Source of the DNA: Hymenolepis diminuta
Lineage: Eukaryota; Platyhelminthes; Cestoda; Cyclophyllidea; Hymenolepididae
Direction: 5' to 3'
Assembly (NCBI GenBank): GCA_900708905.1
Contig: CAADRB010000016.1
Location: forward strand, 1,741,000 to 1,804,999
Length of the DNA stretch: 64,000 nt
The stretch's first letter is position 1, and every line of letters begins with the position of its first letter. Below are positions 51,279 through 62,400 of this stretch, one piece after another. The notes below the pieces were generated by a model, which was not told the DNA's origin, made no database searches, and saw nothing but the letters and a program-made list of their open reading frames with translations. A program made the position numbers and the translations under genes.

Positions 51279-51306
51279 GCTCAGACCTAGCAGAGCTCAG
51301 ACCTAG
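51279..51306. repeat. 12-bp direct repeat
   Basis: GCTCAGACCTAG occurs at 51279-51290 and again at 51295-51306. Confidence 0.8.
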
Positions 51307-53639
51307 TTTTGTAACAAAATAACTTTTTATTAAAGGCGTACACTTATCTATGTTGAGACAGGAGTAATGATTAACTACCCGATTGGCCAACAATGGAACA
51401 ATAGAGATTATTAGGTATTACAGCAGAAATCAATAACAGTTTTAGAACGAGGTCCGAGAAACTAGGTGCAACAAATAATCTGTTAAGGATAAGGGAAAAT
51501 GTGAGCTAATTAATCCGTAGTTCCTTGCAATTTCATAGCTGATACAGCAAGCTAATACAAATGTTGACAAATCAACCTCAATTAAGTACAAGACAGTTTA
51601 GGGAATCATACCAATGCTATTTTTCAAATAAGCCAAAAAGGAAACATTACAAGAATTCAATTAACGACATGTATTATATGTAAAACAAAAGGAAAACAGA
51701 AATCATTGCATAGCAGGTTTGGAGGTGACTTATGGGATAAGTACAATTCAGAAAGACTACTTTTTGCGGAAGTTTCAACAATCCAAAATTCAGTTGAATC
51801 ATATTTTCTGCTGTCCATTTCTACACATTTTCCAATATTTCGAGATGTAAATGTCCTCCAGAGAACTTCGTTAAAAATTCCCTTAAATTTAGGAAGGGCT
51901 GTGGACACTTAACACTGACAACGAAACTTGAAAAAGAATGGATGTTAACATCGCTCGGATCAATAACAAATTCGAGAAATTTGATTTTAAATCAACCTTG
52001 CACATAAACCCCTGAAACAATAGGGTAGAACAGCAGACATGTAAAATGAGCATTAGAAATTAAAATCCAATTATTCGAAATCGTTATTGATCATTAGACC
52101 GATGTTACTCATCCTTTCTTCGCCGAGTTCCATGTTAGATAGCCACAGCACCTGCACCACCGAACCTCGACAACCGAGATCGATCGAGGACCAAGCGCCC
52201 TAAAATGTCCTACGCAGTGTGTGTATAAACAAATTGTGTAGGTTTTATGGCTCGAAGATTAAGATATTTACATGTTTTCTCAAACAAAAATACTATGAAA
52301 AATTAAATTTTAGTTTTCAATAAATATTTTCTTATCTATATAAGTAAATTTACAGTACTCATAAATCGATCCGTCTATCTATTCTGAATTGATTGAAAGA
52401 CCGGTTGATGATTTCTTTTATTTACCGCGATTCGGTTAAATTTGGAATTATGAAATTACAATATAATAACCTGCGGATATATCTAAATTATATCAAGTTA
52501 AAACCCAAAGGTCTTTCCGTTTTTATACATAGTTCTCAATTGGTGATATCCTGCTTTACAGACCCCAAATATTGAACACTCTAGATAGACATATTTAGTG
52601 TCTCTCCTGATTTATAATTTTGGGACTTTAGAGCTGATATTAAAACAGATCCGGGTCCTTCAATGCTTTCGATTAGTAGCTAAATACTGTTGATATCTCA
52701 GACAAGAGTAGTAAGTGTTGAGCAGGCTCCACTGTAAATGCATCCCTCTTGACTTTTAATAATTGACCAACAATTTTGACAAATTAAATTCGAAATCGTA
52801 ACTCACCTACTTTGTAAGACTTTAACTAACTAGTAAACATCACGCTTGCGAATTCTAACAAAAAGATGAAATTAAACGATCATCAATATATTAAACCATT
52901 CCAAAATGTCAGAAGAAATGTTATACCGAAACTTCACCGAACATCACTTTCCATAATTTAGAAGGGGGGAAAGGGGTGTAAGCTCGATCTTACATATCTT
53001 AAACTTCCATCGTACGATACCCTTAGGAGAATAGATATCTGAATAATCAATATTTATTCTAATCATAAACCGGCCTGAAACAATTGATTTAATCTACAAT
53101 TACATATGGGAGAGGAAGGATTTACTTTGCATGATTTGGAAAGGAAGGTATTACGAGAGAATTTCCATTTCTATGTAATTCATTTCAGGATTTCAGCTTT
53201 CCTTTTCATGGTTTCAATTAAAGAAAAACTTCTAAAACTACGTATTTTTACATTTATATGAAAAAAGAAAACTGATTCCACTTTATAGTTACTCAATATC
53301 AACACGATATTTGGAATAAAAGACTAATTCTCTGACCCATCGAAAGCAAACGCTTTTGAAAATCATACTGGGATCTCTCTGTTTAAAAAATTTCAATCAG
53401 TTATCTAGTGATCGATTAGTTCTATCAAGTTCAGTGGGATGTGCACCGAAGAGCATTATACTAATGATCTCTGACCTAGAATAATTAGCAGCCAAGCAGA
53501 ATAAGATGGTATTGTTGACTAAAAAGTTTTTCGGCATTCATACAATGTTGTAGACTTTGGGGAGAACAATTGAAGTGCCTTCGGTGGCAGAATTGTCTTT
53601 AATTTTATCCTGATTTAAAATGTTCCCTTTGATTATTAA

Positions 53640-53906
53640 ACTGTAAATGTCTGCGAGCAATCGACTGAAAAAACGCCCAGTGGTTCCGTCTTATCTCTAC
53701 TTCCCCTTCTACTTTTCTCTAGCTATGTAAACTCCCTTGTGATCACACACCCTCCCGTTACCCGCAGACACAACCCCCTTGTGGTTACTTTACTGAACAC
53801 TGACCAGCTTTCTCTCCCTTCCGTTGTCGCAGTGAAGATTGATAGAGACAGCAAGTACACCATGCAAATCGACGGTGGATACCCTAGCCACTTGTTAACC
53901 TTCTAA
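53640..53906 (+). other. Stop-to-stop open frame, possible decayed exon
   Basis: 88 codons open between a TAA at 53637-53639 and a TAA at 53904-53906, in GC-richer sequence than the flanks. An acceptor-like TTTTCTCTAG lies inside, followed by a reading that includes SLVITHPPVTRRHNPLVVTL and ends DGGYPSHLLTF. There is no early Met. No family is recognised; it may be a terminal exon, a retroelement scrap or chance. Confidence 0.2.
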
Positions 53907-54278
53907 AGACCAATCAACTGTGACATTTTTAATCCATACATCTACGTAACCATAATGTCAATTTAGGAGTGTTTTAAAACACCGATCTTCGTTAGAGGAA
54001 CAGTAGCACAAAGTCTCATTGTCGTCAAAAATTCAATTAACCAGACTTAATCATTGTGGCTCGCTATTTAGCTTACAACGACGCGCATTTAACTCGTGAG
54101 TTCGCCAATAACCGCTAACCACTGCCATGCAAGAAAACAATTTTTTGATATTAAAACAGAAGCAAAAGCGCTAACGTTTAAAGTTTTACAAACTCGAAGG
54201 AAAATACGTAGATTACAGGTCTATGATCATCAATAGTATTAAACCTTCCAAAATACACTTAACAGGAGCATCAGCAGG
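53907..54278. other. 3' flank of SF3B4
   Basis: Downstream region of the minus-strand SF3B4 gene. No canonical AATAAA is seen on the minus strand close to the stop codon. Confidence 0.4.
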
Positions 54279-55299
54279 CTACATAATTGGAGGAGGAGGG
54301 GGCGGAGGGATACCGGCTCCCATGAGTGTTGCTCCCCAGGGAGCTGCAAATTGCGGGGGTGGTGGCGGAGGCGGTGGCATTAGACCCGGCGCTGCCACAT
54401 TGGCGGCAGGTACTCCGGCAACACCTAACATTGGTGGTGGGGGTGGTGGAGGCATGAATAATTGGGGAGCATTTGCACCCGCTGTTAAAGTTGAGAAAGC
54501 CGCTGGATGTTGAACTGCTCCGGGGATTCCAGCAGTTGCAGCAGCTAGAAGAGTAGGAGGAGGAGGTGGAGGAGGGAAGGGGGCATCTGCAAAATGTTGA
54601 TGAGGTCTATCGGCTTGAGAGAGGGGACTTTGAGCAGCTAGAAGTCTTTCTGCAGCTGTACCGTGTCTCTCACCCTTACTGTCCTTCTTAAACGCGTAAG
54701 AGATTGTAATAGCGCGATTGCAAAGATATTGGCCATTCATTGCCTCAATTGCAGCATCACTGGCCTCAAAACTCGCGTAGTTAATAAAAGCATAACCCTT
54801 TGAGTTTCCAGTTTCTGGATCGCGCATAATCTTGGGAGTCTGAAGAATAACTCCAAAGGCGCTGAATGTGTCATACAGAAGCTTTTCATCCACTTCAGGG
54901 TCCAAATTTCCAATAAATATGTTGGCACCGATATCGAGATTTTTCTGATGAGCACTAGCTTTATTTACACGAATTGGTTTGTTATAAAGTTTGATCATGT
55001 TCATTATTCGCATGGCATAATCCGCGTCTTCTTCTGATAAAAATTCCACAAAGCCATATCTAAGACACGAAATAAATTCAAAATAGATTATCAGAGTGTA
55101 TTTAAACACAATTAAAATTTAAACTAAGCTCTTACCCTTGATGCTGTCCAGTGATCCGATCTTTTGGCATGTGAACATTTACAACAGGTCCAGCTTGGAG
55201 AAATAATTCCCACAAAATAGCTTCAGTCGTCTTTTCATCAAGACCACCAACATAAATTGTAGCGTCCTGATTTCGTTCTTCAACAGGTCCAGTAGCCAT
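54279..55299 (-). CDS. SF3B4: Splicing factor 3B subunit 4 (SAP49)
   Basis: Component of the SF3b complex of U2 snRNP in the nucleus; it binds pre-mRNA upstream of the branch site and contacts SF3B2. Two coding exons, 55136-55299 and 54279-55059, joined at phase 2 across a 76-nt intron, give 314 aa. The start [14 protein letters not shown] matches the family N-terminus. RRM1 (about 13-91) has RNP2 IYVGGL and RNP1 GYGFVEFL. RRM2 (about 100-178) has RNP2 IFIGNL and RNP1 KGYAFINY. The conserved linker [18 protein letters not shown] follows. The tail (about 205-314) is Pro/Ala-rich with five runs of 7-8 prolines and ends PPPIM; it is about 110 residues shorter than the human tail. An acceptor (TATTTCAG) lies two nt before the ATG. 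The gene is divergent from CTNNBL1. Confidence 0.96.
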
Positions 55300-56452
55300 T
55301 CCTGAAATACAACTACAGAACAGACAGGACGCAAATTAAGACTTGGCGGTTCTCTGGGTATTTGAAGCAACAAAATTCACATGTTTTTGAAAACAATGTT
55401 TAACTTCAGTACAAAATGGTTAAAATAAGTCACATTTAAAATTCTGTTTAATTTTAGGCATAATTTGGTTTATTGATTACATTAAGCCTCACTGCAAAGT
55501 GAAGCTCAGTGACGCTGAATTCATCCATTTACTTTCATTTTGATGATAATATCTCATAACATTAAAGCCATTTTTCTTTTAATATACATATTTTTCACTT
55601 TACTAAAATACCGTTATCAATGTTTAAATCGTCGTAGGAGAGGAATATATTGTCAATAAATGACAATGATATATTCAATTTTTCGTAATTCAAGTAAAAC
55701 AAAAACGATAAAATGGTATGACGACTGAAATTCTTATTACAATAGCCAATCTAAAAGATGTGTCTGTCCTTATTTTAGTCGCATTATGTGAAAGTCTTTC
55801 GCCATCAAAACTTAAACTAAATACGAAAGTAATTGACATTACTTTTTCATGGTAAAATGCAAATGAACTAAATAAGAAAAACAGAAATGTAGAATAATAA
55901 ATAATAATAAGATCGTGTTTGGTGGAGTGCAGGGCCAAATTTCTTAAGAAAAATAACAACCGGCGAACAGAAGTGAAGAAGGTAAATAATTTGGAATAGT
56001 CTCCAAGATTCAAATAAATGAAACTCAGTTTTGAGTAATAGATTTGATTTAAAATGCCCTTAGATATTTCGATTTTTGATATCTATTTCGGTCATCTAAA
56101 TGAATATGGCAGAAGTATTGTTATGGGTCGTCCATGAAGAGGTCTATAATGATTCTATTATCCTTATTACAAATTTCCAATATTAAAATATAAGCAGTAG
56201 ATAGGTATCGGCCATCGTTATGCTTCCGTATCTACGCCGTTCATTCCACCTATCTATTCAAGTGCATATCAAGATATATGCCATTGTAGTTAATTTTAAT
56301 TTTAAATTAAATCTTATTTAATGCTTTTTTATGCAGGTATTATTGTTGTATTTAAGAACCAAAATTGGACAAAATATTGTTATTCCCAACAAATTTGGTT
56401 GCAACCCGTTTGATTGCGACTATTGAATACACGCTTCACTCACTTGCTCAGT
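55300..56452. promoter_or_regulatory. Shared upstream region of SF3B4 and CTNNBL1
   Basis: 1153 bp between the two start codons, which face away from each other, so it probably holds both promoters. Each start codon is immediately preceded by an acceptor-like AG (55302-55303 on the minus strand; 56450-56451 on the plus strand). The true transcription starts are therefore probably inside this interval, with 5'-UTR introns or trans-splicing. A 107-codon minus-strand frame at 55690-56013 has no motif. Confidence 0.5.
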
Positions 56453-59400
56453 ATGGACGTCAGGGACGTTCTCGGATATGACGTAATTAGCATTGTTTAT
56501 TATTACTTTTGCAGTCTAAGAAGAACACTTCTCTTAAAAGAACGTTACAACCTCCGGAACCGCCGTCACTGAATCGTATTTCCGACAATGACAATTTTAT
56601 TGAACCCCGTCCCAAAATCCCCAAAAAGGATGAGTTAATTATAGCAGGTTTGAAATTATCGACTGAAATTTGGATAAGATTGTAATATTCTGATGGTTAA
56701 TTGTTGGTATTATTTATTTTCAGAAGTTGAAAACAATCTCTTAGAATCTCGGGCTGAAGGGGAAGATGAACTGGGAATGGTTAGCGAAGAGGATATTACA
56801 GAATCCACGGTTCGAAAAATGTGCAGCATTCTCGAGAAACGCATATTAGCTAATCAAGAAGCTCGCACCAAATTTCCCGATCAGCCGACTAAGTTCATGG
56901 ATTCAGAGGTGGAATTACAAGAGACTGTCGAGAGCATGCAGGTTTGTCATCTCGGTTTTAATAATTTTTTAGATTTTGTCCGCAAATCCAAACCTGTATG
57001 GTGTACTAGCAACTCAAACAAAGGCTCTCCACTTGCTTCTTGGTCTCTTGTCTCATGAAAACACTGATATCAGTGTTAATGTTATCGATCTTCTAAGTAA
57101 TCTGCTTGAACCAACTGGTCTGAAAGATGCGAATCAAGATGCTGTTGGTCCTCTACTAGACTTCTTTTTCTCCAATCAAATTGTCCAGCTACTGACGCAG
57201 AATCTGAGTCGTTTGAATGAGACAATACGGGATGAAGCGGACGGAGTTCACTCGACCCTGGGAATAATTGAAAGCCTCTTGGATATTCGACCGGAAATGG
57301 CCGCTACTATTGCAAACCAGGGCATTTGTACTTGGATTATGCGACGTATTCAACGGCCCCAATTCGATAAGAATAAGCTCTACGCATCAGAGATTTTGTC
57401 TATTCTGTTGCAGTTGGATGATGCTAATAAGACTCGGTTGGGGGAGGTAGATGGAATTGATATTCTTCTTCAACAGCTTGCTGTTTACAAGAGACATGAT
57501 CCGGCTAGTAGAGAGGAAGCTGAGATGATGTACAACTTCTTTGATTGTCTCTGTTCGACCCTTATGTTGGCCGCCAATAAGGACAAGTTTCTGAGGGGGG
57601 AAGGTGTACAGCTTATGAACCTGATGCTTCGGTAATTAATCTTGAGTTGATTATTTCACATGCTTATCCAGTTTTAATCAGTAGTTCTTTCTTCAATGCC
57701 TGGGTAGATAATACCTTTCATATGAATCGTAGATATTTCTCTCCTGCTTTAACCCATCGATAGCACCTCTTCCATTGCTTTTTGAATTGACATACGATTT
57801 CGCTTCATTTCGAACTTATTATTTTCTGGTTCCTATTTTTGATTCAAACTTTTTAAGTTTGATGAAAATGGTTCATGTATTTGATGATGTATCTTTAAAG
57901 AGTATTGGGGTTATGTGGGTTTAGTTAAATGATTTCTCAGGTGATTTTATAAACTGCATCTCAAAATAACTCTTTTCTTAATTGATTCACTTTGCATCCA
58001 CAGACCTTTACTTTGTAATCCACGTAAGGTACTCGTTATATTTATTTCAGAGTTTTGATATTACGATTTATTTACTGTTGGAAAACAACAATGTGGAAAA
58101 TATCTCTTATGGTTGAGATTGGAGCTTTTGAAAGCACAGGCCTCATTGAAAATTAAAGAAATTTACCGTAAATCATTTTAGCAAAATCGTAGAGCACTTG
58201 ATAAATGAAAAAACAGAAGAAGATGCAGTGGTTTCATTGACATTTCACTAAATGGCCGAGATTGAAATCATATAACTTTATGTTCAATGATTAAAGTTAG
58301 GATTCTTAATACCTTTTTCATCCCTTAAAAGCTCCCCCAAGTTTTTATTTGTCACTCTTCATTCACTAATTATCCAGTTTCTTTTCAGCGTATATGACTA
58401 AATTTTTTAACATTTAAATGAAAACTACAGGGGCTTTATTATATCTGCTTGTTTGGTACCGTTATTGGATCACTGTCGTTCGGTCTTTAATTCTACCATT
58501 GATGTCGCTAAAAAACAGCTAAGCATGCTTAAACTATCGGGTTGTCCTCTATTTATGTGAAACCATTTATCGTTACTTACGTGGTTGTCCATCTTCTAAG
58601 GGTAGCGTAGTCAAGTGCTTAAGGCTGTTAGAATCTATTGTGGATGGTCGGATGGTTGTGTTTCTCAAAAGATCTCTTTACAGTATTTCCATTTCCCACA
58701 CATTGGGTAAAGCTTTTATTAAGTATACCATTATTTTATACTTTTTGTTGGGTGACATCAGGGAGGGAGATACGATTTAGCATTCAGTTTCACGGCATTG
58801 GTTTTGGGCTTCCTATTGCTAAGTGGGATGTCCACAAAGTTAAGCTGCTAACCGCTTGTCAGACCAAACGTATCCCAAGTTAGAAGTCGTAAGAGTGACT
58901 TAGTACGTCTGTTAGGTTTGTACAAGAGTGAGGTCGTAGTCTAGAAGCTTGTCTACAGCCTATTATTGTTAGAAAGTCGAAATAGATTAAGCTCAGCCAA
59001 TGGACAGTAAAAATGTAGGATTAGTAGACAGTGCGAGTTGTGGAGGCGTGACTGTCAATTTCTTTTCTGTCTTCCCGTTATCACATTTTTCCAAAGTGAT
59101 GCGTCTTTAAAACATATGAATTATTATGACTCCTATCAAAAAAACACGTTTGTTTTGTGCTTTAATAGATCTATTTTACTGTACTTTAGTGAACGTCATG
59201 CCGCCCGAGACTGCGCCTTAAAGGTTCTCGATTACGCTATGGCTGTGGTATCCCCCACCGAGAGCGGAATCGGTGGTTCCACAGGAACCTTCCTTCTCTC
59301 TGAGGGAGAAGCTGCCGCAGCGGCCAACTGTAACAAATTTGTTGAAGTTCTTGGCCTTCGCACTATCTTCCCACTCTTCATGCATTCACCCCAGGCTAAG

Positions 59401-62400
59401 GGTGCCAAATTGGCTCAAACTATTAAAGAGAAATCCCTTCCTGGGCCTACCACCGCTGAAATTGAGGAGTATATCATCAGGTGAGCATTTACTATCCATG
59501 GTGACTTTTGATAATGAAACATCTAAATATGCAGTAAGAGAAGTATAATTCACTTTTAGGAGCGAGTATTTAGTTGGTAGAAAGAAGTCGGTAATTGATA
59601 AAAACTGCTTCCTCTGGAAATTGGGAGACACCTTCTATTTATTAGACAAAGGAGTGCACTAGTTGGCTGATTACTTTGGTTATGTGATGATTTATCTGTC
59701 AGTATATTTCTTATCGTATTTAAGTTACAACGAGGGACCATACATTCCCACACCTTTCAGTTGTGGTGGATGTTTAATATTTCGAGGAACAAGTTTCGAT
59801 GTAGAATTCATAGTCCAAATTTTTTTCATATAATGCCCAGTTTTCAATATGCTAATTTTTTTCTGTTGTAAGTTTCTGAGGCAGTTCAAGTTTCTTGCAA
59901 TTTTTCACTCGACTGAATTAACTTCAGTAGTATTTTGCGCGGGCCCCTTCATTTGAAATCAGTACTTAATGCATTCTGGAGCTGAAGATGTAGGGTAAGC
60001 ACGATGTTTACTATTTAGGTTTTATTTAAGACTACTACACGGTTGATTAAGTGTTTTTTCTCTCTTAGATTGGCGAGTATCGCAGATGATATTCACAAGG
60101 CACTGGTCACTTTCACCGTTCAAGTGGAATTACCACATTTTATTCTATTTACATGAATTTTTATGAGAATGAGTCTTATGATTCGTTAAAGTGGCTGATA
60201 ATTTTTTTCAGTGAATATTCAGTCGTGAGCACAAGACTTGACTTGCGTTTCGGTTGATTCATCTCAATCATGAATTATCTCAAGCTCCATTTGATGCTCG
60301 TTTACATCTGACAGGAGAAGTAGGGTTGAGTTAGTTACCTCTTGATGTTTGATGACAGCCCAATACCGAAGTCTTGCTTGCGGAATCTTTCGAGATTTTC
60401 CAAAAGGATCTTTAGGATCAAACTTTCATCACGATTCGATGTCTGTACAATATTATGGGTTTGCTTTTTGATATTTAGATGAGCAGTTATCAGTGTGCCT
60501 GTCTGCTAAGTCAGAGTTCACAAGATCAGTGTTTATTGGTGCACATCCTGGTTAATTCTGGTCAACGAGGGATGTAATGGAAGGTGAGCTTCTCCTAGGA
60601 TCGGCTTCTGGAAACATTCCCTCCTCCCAAATTAAATGTTGACAACAATTCCCTTAGCGGACCTATGCGTTTTTAAGTTAGGAATTTGCTCTATTTAGGG
60701 TTAGCTAGTCTATTAAAATGAATGCCATAAAGTTGTTAATCGGAGTCTTCATTTACCCTTTCTCCTTCATTTGCAGCATCGTAGCAGCTCTTCTGCGTCA
60801 ATGCACAGGCCCCTATCTCCAACGTGTGTTGGCTAAATTTACAGAAAGTGAGCACGAGAAAGTTGATCGTCTTGTTGAATTACACTTTCAATACCGTGAG
60901 AGGGTTGATAAAGCAAATATCAAAATTGAATCTCTTCGTCAAGTAAGAATTATTTCATTTTAATAATTGTGATCAACATCATTTTCTTTCGGCGCATATA
61001 AGAACTGACCTTTTTGATTTTCCCGGTTTTGACGGCTCATTCGGACCCAAAGTTAATAAAGGAAAATGTGATTCATTATGGATAGCGGGAATAATTTCAT
61101 TTTCTCTGTTTATAAGGAATGAGGTTATTATGGGTAAACTGGAAATGGGCATGAATGTCTACGAAGGGCTGGGGACTTACGAACTAACCACCATGGGATT
61201 ACCTTCAGTCTGATTGTTGATCGCAGATAGTATCTACACCATTGTCTGCCCCTGCCATGCTTCTATCAATTTCACAAAATTAGCTACAGATTGAGGGAAT
61301 TGCATTTTGGCGTCGGGATATTGATTGATGGTCATCGTCTGAACTTTGACTTATGTCTATGTCGGGTTGTTTTGGTGATAAATGGTGCAAAGGTCACCTT
61401 GTGTTACACAGTGATTGATGTTCGCGCTTGAGTAATTGTATCAGGTTATAACAGAGGTTCTGTCCAATTTTTGAGCTGTGTGTTTAAGGCATGATTACTT
61501 CAATTTAGCTTGTTAACGTTGTATGCTTATTGATGGTAATTAATAAAATATCATTTCTTCTTTCAGATTGTGTGATAATTATCGTTATTAATAACTATTT
61601 CTAGCCCTAATGTACACCCCAAATAAGAAGCATATCAGGTATATTTTACCGTTTCAGTTTCATAAAGGGAATACGGCAGGCTCAGCACCAAAAACACCCA
61701 AAGACACTTATGGACATGATGTTGTTAATGAAAAGACCTGCAGAAGGTGGTTTTCTGCAGTTTGTTTCAAAAAGGATGACTTCAGTTTGAAAGACGGGAG
61801 ACGAACCGAGAGCAGGATGCTCAAATAAGCTCAATCCTGAGCAATTGGAAGTCGCCATTGATGTAAATCCAACCTTCACTTCTAGAGAACTAAGCAAAGC
61901 CTTTAACGTAAGCCATATGATCATGTATAAGGAAATGAAAAGACTTGGCAAAGTCTTTAAGGCTGGAAATGGGCCTCCTCCACACGATTTGTCAGAAATC
62001 AACAAGCAACATTGTGTTTCACTGCGTACTCGTGATCTTTAGGCACCATTTTTAGACCAAATCATAGCTGACACCGACGAGAAGTGGATCCTTTACGACA
62101 ATGTTAAGCGCAAAAGACAGTGGCTAAGTTTTGGTTCAAAGCCAATTCCACAACCGAGAAGTGGATTGCACTCGGAACAAATTCTTTTGTGTATGGTGGG
62201 ATTTGAAGGGAATTGTTTATTATGAACTAATGGGAGACAATCAAATAACAACATCTGAAGTTTACTGTCGGCAGCTAACTCGTTTAAAAGCAGTTAACGG
62301 CAGGAAAAACGGCCTTTTTTGATGGATCGAAAAGGAGTGATTCTGCACCATGACAATACCAGACCCCACACTTCAAGAGCAACCAAAAATCTCGTTGAGA

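Larger units (their letters stand above)
49769..53639. other. Intergenic interval between GK2 and the SF3B4/CTNNBL1 pair
   Basis: Mostly AT-rich. A minus-strand stretch at 51022-51255 can be read in an alternative frame as SSTVVIEKHVRINISELFGY and onward for about 40 residues before stops; this may be a decayed exon but I cannot name it. The open frames at 51657-51908 (minus) and 51706-51912 (plus) overlap each other and lack motifs. Short local repeats are listed separately. A GC-rich patch lies at 52130-52200. Confidence 0.45.

Noticed and set aside
51657..51912. Overlapping ORFs on both strands
   Set aside because: Mutually overlapping, without motifs; no basis for choosing either as coding.
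54223..54513. Glycine-rich plus-strand ORF with runs of Gly
   Set aside because: It is the complement of the polyproline tail of SF3B4 on the minus strand.
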